A model generated the notes under the pieces. It saw nothing but the letters and a program-made list of their open reading frames with translations, had not been told where the DNA came from and did not search any database. The position numbers and the translations under genes were made by a program. This document shows, piece by piece, positions 51,353 to 59,927 of a stretch of 64,000 nt of DNA; position 1 is the stretch's first letter, and each line of letters begins with the position of its first letter. The DNA comes from Thiodiazotropha sp040507225 (lineage in GTDB: Bacteria > Pseudomonadota > Gammaproteobacteria > Chromatiales > Chromatiaceae): contig JBEVVG010000001.1 of the NCBI GenBank assembly GCA_040507225.1, positions 1,488,001 to 1,552,000 on the forward strand, written 5' to 3'.

Positions 51353-53206
51353 TCAGATCGCCAGGGATTTGATCCGCTTGCGGCCGTAAAGCAGATTGAC
51401 CACCGCCCGGGTACCGATAATCGCGGTAAACATGGAGGTGACGATACCCAGTGCCAGAGTCACCGCAAACCCCTTGATCGGGCCGGTTCCAAAACTGAAC
51501 AGCACGATCGCGGCGATCAGCGTGGTGATGTTGGCATCGATGATCGTCGAGAAGGCCTTTTCATAACCGGCCTGGATGCTCGCCTGGGGCGAACTGCCAT
51601 TGGCAATCTCCTCGCGGATGCGCTCAAAGATCAGCACATTGGCATCCACCGCCATGCCCACGGTGAGCACGATACCGGCGATACCCGGCAGGGTCAGGGT
51701 GGCCTGCAGCATCGACAGCAACGCCACAATCAGCACCAGGTTCATGCCCAGGGCCAGATCCGCGACCAGACCGAACATCCGGTAGTAGACCGCCATGAAG
51801 ACCATCACCAGCGCCAGGCCGATGACCACCGACTTGAATCCCTGATCGATACTGTCCTGCCCCAGGCTGGGACCGATGGTGCGTTCCTCGACAATCTCGA
51901 TCGGCGCGGCCAGGGCCCCGGCACGCAGCAACAGGGCCAGATCATGGGCCTCTTCGGTACTGTCCAGTCCGGTGGTCTGGAATCTCCGTCCGAAGGGTTC
52001 ACGGATGGTGGCCACCGATATGACCTCCTCCACCTTCTGCGTGGTCTTCACCGGCTTGCCGTCCACCATGCGGGTGTTCGGGCGGTTTTCCATGAACACC
52101 ACCGCCATCGGCCGGCCAACATTCTCCGTGGTCATGTTGCGCATGCGTTTCGCGCCCACCCCATCGAGGCTGACAAACACCGCCGGAGAACCGTTCTGCT
52201 GGTCCAGCCCGGACGAGGCGTCGACAATCTGGTTGCCGGTCACGATGACCCGCTTCTTCAGCAGGATCGGCTGGCCGTCGCGTTCGTAGTACAGGGATGA
52301 ACCGATCGGCACCCGGCCGTTGACCGCGTCCACCACGCTGTGTTCGGTATCCACCAGACGATATTCGAGGGTCGCGGTCGCGCCGAGAATCTCCTTGATT
52401 TTCGCCGGGTCCTGGGCGCCTGGCAGCTGCACCACGATGCGCCGGATACCCTGCTGCTGAATCGACGGCTCGGAGACGCCCAGGGCGTTGACCCGGTTGC
52501 GCAAGGTGGTGATGTTCTGCTGCAGGGCGAACTTCTGCACATCCTGAAGCTCTTTTGCGGAGAGGCTCAGCTTGAGCAGAAAACTGTCCGCCTCGTCCGC
52601 CTCCTCCAGGTCGAGGGAGCGAAACTCGTTGCCCACCAGATCCACGACCTCATCACGGATCGCGGCATCGCCCATTTTCAGTACCACCTGCTCCCCGTCC
52701 CGGGTGATACGCACGCCGTGCACGCGTTTCTCCCGCAGCAGGGTGCGGATATCGTCACTGTAGCGTTCCGCAGCCTGCTGGATCGCGGTCTCCATGTCCA
52801 CATCGATGAGTACGTAAATACCACCCCGTAGATCGAGACCCAGGTACATGGGTTCGGCACCCAGGGAACGCAGCCAGTCGGGCAGATCCGGGGAGAGGGT
52901 CAGCGCAGCCGTGTAGTCGTCCCCCAGCGTGGTGGTGATACGGTCCATCGCCCGCAACTGGTCTTCGGAACGGGTAAAACGCACCAGGAGCTTTTTGTCC
53001 CGGATTTCCGTGCCTTTGGGTGTGATCTGATCTTCAGCCAGCGCGTCGCGGATCCGGGTCGCGGTGGCTTCGTCAATGACCGCGTCACGGTTCGCGGAGA
53101 TTTCGATGGAGGGGTCCTGTCCGAAGAGGTTGGGCAGGGCGTACAAGGCTCCAATCAGAATCACTCCCAGAACCATCAGGTTTTTCCAGAGTGGGTATTG
53201 GTTCAT
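51353..53206 (-). CDS. secD: Protein translocase subunit SecD
   Basis: A 617-residue SecDF component. It starts MNQYPLWKNLMVLGVILIGALYALPNLFGQDP (first transmembrane helix, described by its region at residues 1-32). A large periplasmic P1 domain follows (LGLDLRGGIYVLIDVDMETA), and five C-terminal helices contain GMAVDANVLIFERIREE. The proton-pathway Asp and Arg are in this last motif. It is the second gene of yajC-secD-secF. Confidence 0.97.
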   Translation of the reverse strand: MNQYPLWKNLMVLGVILIGALYALPNLFGQDPSIEISANRDAVIDEATATRIRDALAEDQITPKGTEIRDKKLLVRFTRSEDQLRAMDRITTTLGDDYTAALTLSPDLPDWLRSLGAEPMYLGLDLRGGIYVLIDVDMETAIQQAAERYSDDIRTLLREKRVHGVRITRDGEQVVLKMGDAAIRDEVVDLVGNEFRSLDLEEADEADSFLLKLSLSAKELQDVQKFALQQNITTLRNRVNALGVSEPSIQQQGIRRIVVQLPGAQDPAKIKEILGATATLEYRLVDTEHSVVDAVNGRVPIGSSLYYERDGQPILLKKRVIVTGNQIVDASSGLDQQNGSPAVFVSLDGVGAKRMRNMTTENVGRPMAVVFMENRPNTRMVDGKPVKTTQKVEEVISVATIREPFGRRFQTTGLDSTEEAHDLALLLRAGALAAPIEIVEERTIGPSLGQDSIDQGFKSVVIGLALVMVFMAVYYRMFGLVADLALGMNLVLIVALLSMLQATLTLPGIAGIVLTVGMAVDANVLIFERIREEIANGSSPQASIQAGYEKAFSTIIDANITTLIAAIVLFSFGTGPIKGFAVTLALGIVTSMFTAIIGTRAVVNLLYGRKRIKSLAI

Positions 53207-53283
53207 CGCATCTTCTTGTTTGGTTCAGCAGGGAATCGCGGGCAGCCCGGCGGACTGCCCTGAGTGTAGATACCCGTTTGCGG

Positions 53284-53619
53284 CTAAAGTTCTTTGAGGG
53301 AGCCCTTCGGCAGTACCGTATCCACAGCCTGACGGCGAATCTTGACCTGGGTGCCTTCTGCAATCTCCACCTGAACGAAATTTTCACCCAGATCGGTGAT
53401 GCGCCCGGCGATACCTCCAGAGGTGACCACTTCGTCGCCCTTGGACAGGGCTTCAACCATTTTTTTATGCTCTTTCTGGCGCTTCACCTGGGGACGAATC
53501 ATCAGGAAGTACAGCACCGCACCAAATATCACCAGGGGAAGCAATCCGGTGATCGCATCCGCCTGACCGGCCGCGGCGGGTGCCGCCTCCGCCATTGCGT
53601 CGGAAATGAAAAAACTCAT
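53284..53619 (-). CDS. yajC: Preprotein translocase accessory subunit YajC
   Basis: A 111-residue protein with one transmembrane helix (TGLLPLVIFGAVLYFLMIRP) and a conserved cytosolic tail (KEHKKMVEALSKGDEVVTSGGIAG by region, residues about 48-72). It associates with SecDF. The ATG at 53617-53619 follows AAGAGG. The usual upstream neighbours queA and tgt are absent; a dispersed repeat and the cytochrome cluster lie there instead. Confidence 0.95.
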   Translation of the reverse strand: MSFFISDAMAEAAPAAAGQADAITGLLPLVIFGAVLYFLMIRPQVKRQKEHKKMVEALSKGDEVVTSGGIAGRITDLGENFVQVEIAEGTQVKIRRQAVDTVLPKGSLKEL

Positions 53620-53961
53620 GAGTAAGAACCTCTTCTTTAGGATCGGAGACTCGGCCCGTAGTGGCCTGAATGCCCCACGGAATCAAAACCAGCGGCCGAT
53701 TATGCCACAGAAGATGCCAAGAATTTAGCCCCTGCGGGGGAGTTTTGAATTTTAAGTATTGAGTTGTTGGGCCTCGCCACCTGTCCGGGACGATAGAGTG
53801 TCACCGTGATCCCGGCCAATCAGAGAAAATCAAACAAAATCGTGAGCGTAGCGAACTCATCCACTCAAAACTAATCACTCAAAACTGCCGAAGCCATCTG
53901 AGACGGAACTCCAGGGGTCGTTCCCGGATTCCACTTCGCAGCACCCGGGCAATCGGTCTGT
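53620..53961. other. Intergenic region between yajC and the DUF3570 gene
   Basis: This 342-base gap separates two minus-strand operons. It holds MITE-like copy B (53741-53886) and, nearer yajC, the probable sec operon promoter, which I cannot place exactly. No gene is seen. Confidence 0.6.
53741..53886 (-). repeat. MITE-like repeat with AGTTTTGAG ends, copy B
   Basis: In minus orientation it starts AGTTTTGAGTGATTAGTTTT, continues with TTCGCTACGCTCAC, and ends with AACTCAATACTTAAA and TTCAAAACT. Both arms match copy A (8941-9061), while the middle differs. It appears to be a small non-coding repeat family. Confidence 0.6.
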
Positions 53962-55125
53962 TCAGTACCAGATTGAGAAATAGGCTTTGATTACATTGGC
54001 GGAGTAGGAGTAAAGGGGTTCCTCGCCCGCCACACCGCCCTGGGTGATGTCCCGGAAATCATCATAGCTGTAGCGCATATAGTCGAAATCCAGGTTGAAA
54101 CTGCCGTGATCGATGTACTGCCAGAAATCCGCTTTGATTTCATAGCTGACACCGAAACCGACGGTATGACTCTGAAAAGTGCTCAATTCCTTGTCCCGGG
54201 CCGTATAGGTAAAGGGCTGACGGCGGGAGAACAGGTCGCTGTAGAAATCCGCGCCTTCCTGGGTGTAGTAGCGGTAGCGGATATCGAAGATCCACTTGTC
54301 GCGAAACGGGTGGGTATAGGCGAACTCCAGATTGTTGGCGCTGATACCCCAGGTATCGCTGAAATAGCGGTACTCCCCGCTCAGGGCGGCCCGGTACGGC
54401 AGGTAGTACTTCAGACGCAACGCCAGGGCATTACTGGTACGGGTCCTGGGATAGCTCTCCGGGAGAAAACTGTAGCCCTTTTCACTCAACGGATCGAGAT
54501 AGCGGTAGGATCGGTAGGGACTACCCAGGAAACCCTCGTCGCTGATGGTCTCCCAGTTGGCGCTCATGATGCTGTCCTTGGTCAGGACCTGGGTGAGACT
54601 GACCCGGTAGTTCTGGCGTTTTGCAGTCTGCGCGAAATCCTCGTCCCCGTTACGGCTGATATCGTCGTTACCCACCGAGTAGCCGAGGGTGACGGTGGTC
54701 AGGTCTCCGAACATGTCGTGACTGACGCTGAAACTGCCGGTCTCCGAGAGGTAATCACTCTCGTCACTCTTGATCAGCGAGAGGTTCATCAGGGTCTTGT
54801 TGTGCAGGTAATCCACCGAGAGGCCGGTTTCGGTGCGTTCTTCGGTGTAGGGGGAGGCCATGCTCACCACGTCCACCGAGGCGCTTGAAATACTGTCCAC
54901 CGCATAGTCCGCGGAGACGGAAAACGCCTCACCGACCGATTTGCGCAGCTGCAGGGTGGGACCATCCACCTCCACCCCGCCGCCATCGTAACGGTGATAC
55001 ATCAGGTCCGCGCGGTCCTCGGGCAGGACCGTGGCGAACAGGGTCCGGGCGCCCGGCAGGGCACTCAACAGTGCCAGCGCGATGCCGCCGGCCAGGTATC
55101 GCCAGCGGTTCTCAGTTGCAGCCAC
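53962..55125 (-). CDS. DUF3570 outer-membrane protein
   Basis: A 387-residue protein ending in a beta-barrel-like aromatic C-terminus (IKAYFSIWY). The N-terminal helix RYLAGGIALALLSALPGA is a probable signal peptide. Conserved DUF3570 features are the MYHRYDGGGVEVDGP block, VSADYAVDSISSASVDVVS and many alternating strands (LALRLKYYLPYRAALSGEYR). I choose the GTG at 55123-55125 because GGAGG lies five bases upstream; it overlaps the DUF4266 gene by 14 bases. It is the last gene of the HzsA-like operon. DUF4266-DUF3570-thioredoxin sets recur in proteobacteria, but their function is not established. Confidence 0.85.
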   Translation of the reverse strand: MAATENRWRYLAGGIALALLSALPGARTLFATVLPEDRADLMYHRYDGGGVEVDGPTLQLRKSVGEAFSVSADYAVDSISSASVDVVSMASPYTEERTETGLSVDYLHNKTLMNLSLIKSDESDYLSETGSFSVSHDMFGDLTTVTLGYSVGNDDISRNGDEDFAQTAKRQNYRVSLTQVLTKDSIMSANWETISDEGFLGSPYRSYRYLDPLSEKGYSFLPESYPRTRTSNALALRLKYYLPYRAALSGEYRYFSDTWGISANNLEFAYTHPFRDKWIFDIRYRYYTQEGADFYSDLFSRRQPFTYTARDKELSTFQSHTVGFGVSYEIKADFWQYIDHGSFNLDFDYMRYSYDDFRDITQGGVAGEEPLYSYSANVIKAYFSIWY

Positions 55126-55348
55126 AGCCACCTCCACCGCCGCCCTCAGCACCGCGTGCCGATTCGCGAATCTGAAACACATGATTGCGGTACCCGCTGG
55201 CCACCGGGTTGCGATCGAAACTCATGATGGGATCGGCCAGATGCGCCCGTTCATAGGGTTTCACCCAGGGTTCGACGCTGCAGCCACCCAGTATCAGGAC
55301 CAGCGGGAGGCACAGCAGGGACATCGGGGGACGCAATGCAGATTTCAT
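55112..55348 (-). CDS. DUF4266 small lipoprotein
   Basis: A 78-residue lipoprotein. The lipobox is LILGGC. The mature part is the typical DUF4266 sequence: WVKPYERAHLADPIMSFDRN, SGYRNHVFQIRESARGAEGG and a glycine-rich, cysteine-containing end (GGGCGCN). I use the ATG at 55346-55348 with GGGA six bases upstream; another ATG at 55354 overlaps the thioredoxin stop. The two C-terminal cysteines may be redox or metal ligands that interact with the adjacent TlpA-type protein. Confidence 0.88.
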   Translation of the reverse strand: MKSALRPPMSLLCLPLVLILGGCSVEPWVKPYERAHLADPIMSFDRNPVASGYRNHVFQIRESARGAEGGGGGGCGCN

Positions 55349-55350
55349 GA

Positions 55351-55863
55351 TCATTCCCGCAGCAGGCTTCTGATCTGCTCCTGATAGTCGTTTTCATAAC
55401 CGGGCATATAGCCCTTGTGCAGATGCCTCAACTTGCCGTCCCGATCGATCATGAAGGTGCTGGGCATCGCTTTCACCTCGTAGCTCTGACTGACCTGGTT
55501 GCGGGTATCGAGAAGAATCGGAAAACTCACCGGAATCTCCTTCAGAATCTTATCCGCGGCGGAGGGATCCTCGTCCACGTTCACCCCGAGCAGGGTGAAG
55601 CCCATATCCTTGTAGCGGTCGTACAGCTGTTCCAGCAGCGGCATCTCCTGACGGCACGGACCGCACCAGGAAGCCCAGAAGTTGACCATCACCACATTGC
55701 CCCGCAGTTCGCTTAACTTGATGTTTTCGCCGCTGCGGCTCTTGAGCGTGAAATTGGGTGCGGGCTCGCCCTCTGTGGCGCCCTGGGAGATGGCCGGTGC
55801 GGCCAGTATCCAGCCACCCAGCAGCAGTCCTGTGATGACCTTGAGGATGTTGCTGTATGTCAT
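55351..55863 (-). CDS. TlpA/ResA-type periplasmic thioredoxin
   Basis: A 170-residue protein with a signal peptide or anchor (ILKVITGLLLGGWILAAPA) and a thioredoxin fold. The active site is WASWCGPC (C67, C70), the cis-Pro loop is VKAMPSTFMID, and GVNVDEDPSAADK follows the central strand. Such proteins reduce disulfides in apocytochromes or other envelope partners. Neighbouring genes encode CxxCH cytochromes and a Cys-containing DUF4266 protein, so it may serve either. Confidence 0.9.
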   Translation of the reverse strand: MTYSNILKVITGLLLGGWILAAPAISQGATEGEPAPNFTLKSRSGENIKLSELRGNVVMVNFWASWCGPCRQEMPLLEQLYDRYKDMGFTLLGVNVDEDPSAADKILKEIPVSFPILLDTRNQVSQSYEVKAMPSTFMIDRDGKLRHLHKGYMPGYENDYQEQIRSLLRE

Positions 55864-55890
55864 ATTTTCGGTTTCCCTTGTCAGATGAGG

Positions 55891-56553
55891 CTAGAAAAAA
55901 AATGTCAGGCTGCCACTCATTTCGAAATTGTGGGTGGTCTTGGTTTCACCCAGCAGATCGGATTCAAACAGATGGTCCCTCGCGTTCAGGTGCAGAGTGA
56001 GCCAATCGTTGATCAGCAACCGGTAGCCGGCGCCGACGTTATAGGTAAACGCATCGTCCCCGGCAAAGCGGGTGCTGCCGATGCCGGCGATCAGGTAGAA
56101 CTGGCTGTTGTAGGCCGCCTTGCCGCCGAGGAAAACCTCTCCGGGCAACAGATTGTAGCCTACCGAGAGGTTGTAATAGGTGAGGCGCCGCTCGCTGTCG
56201 GTCAACAGTTGCACATCACCACTCAACGCCTCGTAGCTGGTCTCGTTCGCCTCGGTACTGCCCAATGCGGCTTCCAGGAACAGGGACTCGGTGCCATGGT
56301 AGGCCACCCGGGCGCCGTACAGGGCACTGGTGCCAAAGTCCTCGATATTCATCAGCCCAACGAAGGCCCCGATCTCGAAATCCTCGGTATCGAACTTCGC
56401 TTCGCTGATCTCGCGACGGGCCACCTCGGGTTCGATCAGCAGCTCCTCACGGGGCTTGTCCCCCAGGGGTTCCACAGCCTGGGCCGGTGGCAGCGCGAAC
56501 AGGCTGAACAGGCCGGGCACGCTCAGAAAAAGAAACCGAGTCCGATTTTCCAC
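55891..56553 (-). CDS. Outer-membrane beta-barrel domain protein
   Basis: A 220-residue protein with a signal peptide (FLFLSVPGLFSLFALPPAQA) and a predicted eight-strand barrel ending in phenylalanines (SGSLTFFF), as required for Bam insertion. Strand-like segments include ALYGARVAYHGTESLFLEA, YYNLSVGYNLL and FYLIAGIGSTRFAG. It resembles the myxobacterial-type outer-membrane barrel family (TIGR04565) and is a distant paralogue of the next barrel. The GTG start lies 31 bases inside the upstream gene, with GAGGA nine bases before it. Confidence 0.82.
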   Translation of the reverse strand: MENRTRFLFLSVPGLFSLFALPPAQAVEPLGDKPREELLIEPEVARREISEAKFDTEDFEIGAFVGLMNIEDFGTSALYGARVAYHGTESLFLEAALGSTEANETSYEALSGDVQLLTDSERRLTYYNLSVGYNLLPGEVFLGGKAAYNSQFYLIAGIGSTRFAGDDAFTYNVGAGYRLLINDWLTLHLNARDHLFESDLLGETKTTHNFEMSGSLTFFF

Positions 56554-57284
56554 TGATCAAAATCCTCGTTGTCTTCGCGGCTGGTGAACACCGCGTAGTG
56601 GCGAAATTCGCCGCGTAAGAAAAAACGCCGGGTCAGGTAGACGCGCAGTCCCGCGCCCACGTGGGCGGTGGTATCGGTACGGTCCTCAGTCTCCACCAGT
56701 GTTGCGCTGGGCTGGGTCCGGATGACGCCGCCACCCAGGGTAAAGAAGGGGCTGAAGGTCCATTCCGGAAAGGGTTGGGACAACAGATTGATGTCCACCA
56801 GGTACTCACTGGAGTAGTCGCCCAGGGCCTGGGAAAAACTGATTTCTGTGGAGAGGTTCTCGTTGAATGCATAACCTGCGTAGAGACCCAGCAGCGAGGC
56901 CCCCTCCATATCGCCCCCGTAGAAGCTGAATTCCCAGACCCGGTTGCGGAAGTCGTCCTGGTCAAACGCGCTGAGCTGTAGAGGAGAACCGTCCTGGTGC
57001 CGGGTCTGGCGGATCTGATCGATGAACACCCATCCCTTAAAGCCGCGCGGCGTTTCCACCAGAAACCAGTCGGTACGGCGTTTGGAGACCCGCACCCATT
57101 CGTCGCGCTCGGCCACGTACTGCACCGGGTAGACACTGCCCGGTCCGGTATGCATCTCGATATAGGGCGCCGTGACCTGTACCTCGACACCCGCTTCCTG
57201 CGCCATAGCAGTGAGCGGGATCAGCCCCAGCAGCCAACAGCAGACCCAACGGGGCCAGACACGTGCAAACCTGATCTGTCTCAA
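56523..57284 (-). CDS. SH3-domain outer-membrane beta-barrel protein
   Basis: A 253-residue protein with a signal peptide (VCCWLLGLIPLTAMAQ). A bacterial SH3 domain at about 35-90 (IEMHTGPGSVYPVQYVAERDEWVRV, residues described by range; GFKGWVFIDQI) is followed by a barrel ending KIGLGFFF. SH3b domains often bind peptidoglycan or partner proteins, so this barrel could be tethered. The start is three bases after the HzsA-like stop codon, and the last 31 bases also encode the signal peptide of the next barrel in a different frame. Confidence 0.84.
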   Translation of the reverse strand: MRQIRFARVWPRWVCCWLLGLIPLTAMAQEAGVEVQVTAPYIEMHTGPGSVYPVQYVAERDEWVRVSKRRTDWFLVETPRGFKGWVFIDQIRQTRHQDGSPLQLSAFDQDDFRNRVWEFSFYGGDMEGASLLGLYAGYAFNENLSTEISFSQALGDYSSEYLVDINLLSQPFPEWTFSPFFTLGGGVIRTQPSATLVETEDRTDTTAHVGAGLRVYLTRRFFLRGEFRHYAVFTSREDNEDFDQWKIGLGFFF

Positions 57285-57287
57285 ACT

Positions 57288-59927
57288 TCAGTCATCCAGT
57301 GGGGCCAGAAAGGGATCGTTGTAGTACTGCGCTCCGATATCCAGCCATTCGGCAATCAGGCGCAATTCCGCGTCCGTGAGATAACCGGCATGGACGCCTC
57401 CGGTCGTGAAAACTACCATGAAACGGCTGTCAGCGGCGGATCCTGCAAGCATGCTGGCACCACCCGGCACGGGAACCGGCACATCCGGCAAGGGTATCGG
57501 ATTACCCTCGGAATCCAGCACGGGATTGCCATTTTCATCGGTTTCGTAGAGTTGATTGCCATTCGCGTCGGTCGCGGGCACCAGCACATCCACGAGGATC
57601 CCGTCGACCACCTCCTGCATGTTGTCGGGATAGAGCAGCTCCCGGTACCCGGTCATGTGCTGCGGCTCATCCTCAGAGGCTCCGGCGGTGAGTTCCAACT
57701 GGGCATCAGGAACCACCGTCTCGCCATTGTCGTCCGTATCGTGGCAACCGGTGCAGGTGTGATCCTCGATCAGGTTGCCCTCCCCGTCTTCGACCGTGCG
57801 CGGCAGTTCCCACAGCGGCTGGATATGCAGTTCGTAGTGAATGATGGAACGGCACAGCGCGTTCCAGTCATTGGCGCAGGTCGCGTCGCTCAGCGGCGCC
57901 AGGGTATCCAGATCCGCGTAACGATAGGCAAACGCATCCGCCACCGGGGTGGTTGCCGGATCGGACCAGACATCAACAAATTCCGGGTCCGCGCTCGGGT
58001 CGCAGGCCGCGGCCTGGCACTGCAGACGATTACGCGTCTGGGCCATGCTCTCACCCACGTCGGTCCAGAGTTCCGGGTTGGCGTTGGGAAACGGCTGACC
58101 GGTGATCTGACTGCCGTTGTTGATACTCGGCGGCGCCGCACTCAGACGACCGTGAGGGAGCGGGTTGTCCCCTTCGTGACAGCCCCCACACTGGATCACC
58201 TCTCCAGGTCGGAACTGCAGCCAGAAAGGGTGCACCCCACCCACCCTGCGTCCCTGCCGGTCGAGGATGCTGAAGCTGACCGGTACATTCGCCGGCACCT
58301 TGACCTGGACCGAGCCGTCCGGCTCGATCGGCGCATATCCGAGAATTTCACGCATGCCGTACTGAGTGGTGCGGCCAAACGCGGTGTTGGCGAAATCCAG
58401 TACATCATCGTCGGGAATCGTGACCTGCTTGACCAGTCTCAGGAAACGCGGCTCGCGGTTGTCAGGCCGGGTCAATGTGGGATCGGAAAGCGTGGCCAGA
58501 TCAGGTTCTGCGGTGTCCACCCCGTCCAGGTCATAGACACTGCGAATGTGCAGCAGCCCAGCCTTGTCGTCCACCAGGGTCGGGTCGAGGTCGATTCCGG
58601 CGGTTTTATCGTAACGGATGATCGGTTCGGTCCGCGAAACCGCCACTGCGACGTCGGTGAAGATCATGCCCTCCTGGGGTTTCACAATCGGCAGCTGGGT
58701 GCCATCCGAGGGATCGTAGATGAACAGACTGTAGAGGGGCGGCGCCGCCTCAACCGCGGGATCGGCCAGGCGCTCCTCGGTACAGGGCAGAATCCGCTCG
58801 TCCTCGATGACCCGGCAGGGGCTCCAGCTGATGAGCATGCGATCGGTGTTGTCGAACAGGGGATAGGCGCTGCGCAGCTGACCGCCCGCAGACAGGGAAC
58901 CGTCGGTGGTGACCCGGTGCTGGGTTGCCAGGGTCTGTGCGGGACCGCTCATGCCCAAGTTGATCCAGGTGGGTGCATCGTTGTCCACGTAGGTTTCGGT
59001 ATCGATGAACACCAGGCTGCCACCCTCGTCGGTGCCGTCGAACGGCAGCAGCAGGGCCAACACGCGCCCGTCCGGCATCTCCTGGGGACGCAGGAATTGC
59101 ACCGTGCTGCCATCGGTCCCGGTGTCATGGCTGTTGAGCCCGTAGAGCAGTTCCAGTTCGGTGCCGTCCGGATTCATGCGGTAGAGGTGGATGGCGTTGT
59201 TGCCATCCGCATTGTCCCAGCGACTGAACAGGATCTGCCCGTTGCTCAACACGCTCGGCGAGAAATCGTGACTGCGATTGAACGAGACCTGGGTGATGCG
59301 GCTGCCATCCGGGTTCATGACGTGCAGCACCATGGCGGGTTCGTTCACCGCACGTTCCATGGCCAGGTACTGGGGCTTGCCCTCGTCGAGCAGGCGGGCC
59401 TTGGCGAGACGCTGACGGGAGGAGGAAAAAACGATTCGCCCATCCGGAAGATAGTAGGGAAACCGATCATGACCGTCCTCGGCGGTGATATCCGAAACGA
59501 TGACCCGCCTGAGTTGTGCAGCGGGAATATCGTATTCCCAGATGTTCCAGGTGGGCTGGTCTTCCGGCTCCGCATCCTCGATCAGCGGCATGCGCAGGGA
59601 AAACAGCAGCCGGTTTCCGTCGTAGGAGACCGAGACATCCCGCACATCCCCCCGTCCCCCGGTGACCGGGCCGGTGACATTGATCTCATCGGCACTGCCG
59701 GCGGCGAAATTCTTGTAATACAGGTCCCCACCGGCTTCGGTGGCCTGGCTGACACGAATATCCGTATTGCTCTGCTCGTTGACCGGCCGTTTCACATAGG
59801 CCACGGGATAATCCACCACCACCGGATCCGGGTCCTGACTGCTGCCACCGCCGCAACCGAGCCACCAGGGTAGGGACAGGAGCGCGGCGACATAAGGCGT
59901 CAATGCCTTGCGTAGGACAACGTTCAT
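57288..59927 (-). CDS. Diheme beta-propeller lipoprotein related to the hydrazine synthase alpha subunit
   Basis: An 879-residue envelope protein. The N-terminal signal leads to a lipobox-like WLGC (C25) and a glycine/serine linker. Residues about 40-480 contain PD40/TolB-type propeller repeats (GNRLLFSLRMP, DGRIVFSSSRQ, NGQILFSRWDN). Then come two c-type heme sites, CGGCH at 580 and CTGCH at 725, with additional cysteine pairs (CQAAAC, CANDWNALC). The overall order resembles the HZS-alpha family (PF18582). No hydrazine pathway genes are present, so hydrazine synthesis is not implied. It is the first gene of a six-gene operon and divergent from two cytochromes. The role is probably surface or periplasmic electron transfer or substrate oxidation. 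Confidence 0.8.
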   Translation of the reverse strand: MNVVLRKALTPYVAALLSLPWWLGCGGGSSQDPDPVVVDYPVAYVKRPVNEQSNTDIRVSQATEAGGDLYYKNFAAGSADEINVTGPVTGGRGDVRDVSVSYDGNRLLFSLRMPLIEDAEPEDQPTWNIWEYDIPAAQLRRVIVSDITAEDGHDRFPYYLPDGRIVFSSSRQRLAKARLLDEGKPQYLAMERAVNEPAMVLHVMNPDGSRITQVSFNRSHDFSPSVLSNGQILFSRWDNADGNNAIHLYRMNPDGTELELLYGLNSHDTGTDGSTVQFLRPQEMPDGRVLALLLPFDGTDEGGSLVFIDTETYVDNDAPTWINLGMSGPAQTLATQHRVTTDGSLSAGGQLRSAYPLFDNTDRMLISWSPCRVIEDERILPCTEERLADPAVEAAPPLYSLFIYDPSDGTQLPIVKPQEGMIFTDVAVAVSRTEPIIRYDKTAGIDLDPTLVDDKAGLLHIRSVYDLDGVDTAEPDLATLSDPTLTRPDNREPRFLRLVKQVTIPDDDVLDFANTAFGRTTQYGMREILGYAPIEPDGSVQVKVPANVPVSFSILDRQGRRVGGVHPFWLQFRPGEVIQCGGCHEGDNPLPHGRLSAAPPSINNGSQITGQPFPNANPELWTDVGESMAQTRNRLQCQAAACDPSADPEFVDVWSDPATTPVADAFAYRYADLDTLAPLSDATCANDWNALCRSIIHYELHIQPLWELPRTVEDGEGNLIEDHTCTGCHDTDDNGETVVPDAQLELTAGASEDEPQHMTGYRELLYPDNMQEVVDGILVDVLVPATDANGNQLYETDENGNPVLDSEGNPIPLPDVPVPVPGGASMLAGSAADSRFMVVFTTGGVHAGYLTDAELRLIAEWLDIGAQYYNDPFLAPLDD

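Noticed and set aside
50636..52300. A 554-codon open frame on the plus strand
   Set aside because: It is antisense to secF and secD and rich in His/Gln/Asp; a compositional shadow.
56997..59873. A 958-codon open frame on the plus strand
   Set aside because: It is antisense to the diheme HzsA-like gene; the translation is low-complexity His/Arg/Val-rich without domains, as expected opposite a GC-rich gene.
57288..59927. Hydrazine synthase / anammox assignment
   Set aside because: Only the alpha-subunit-like architecture is present. The beta/gamma subunits and other anammox genes are missing, and the neighbours are barrels and a thioredoxin.
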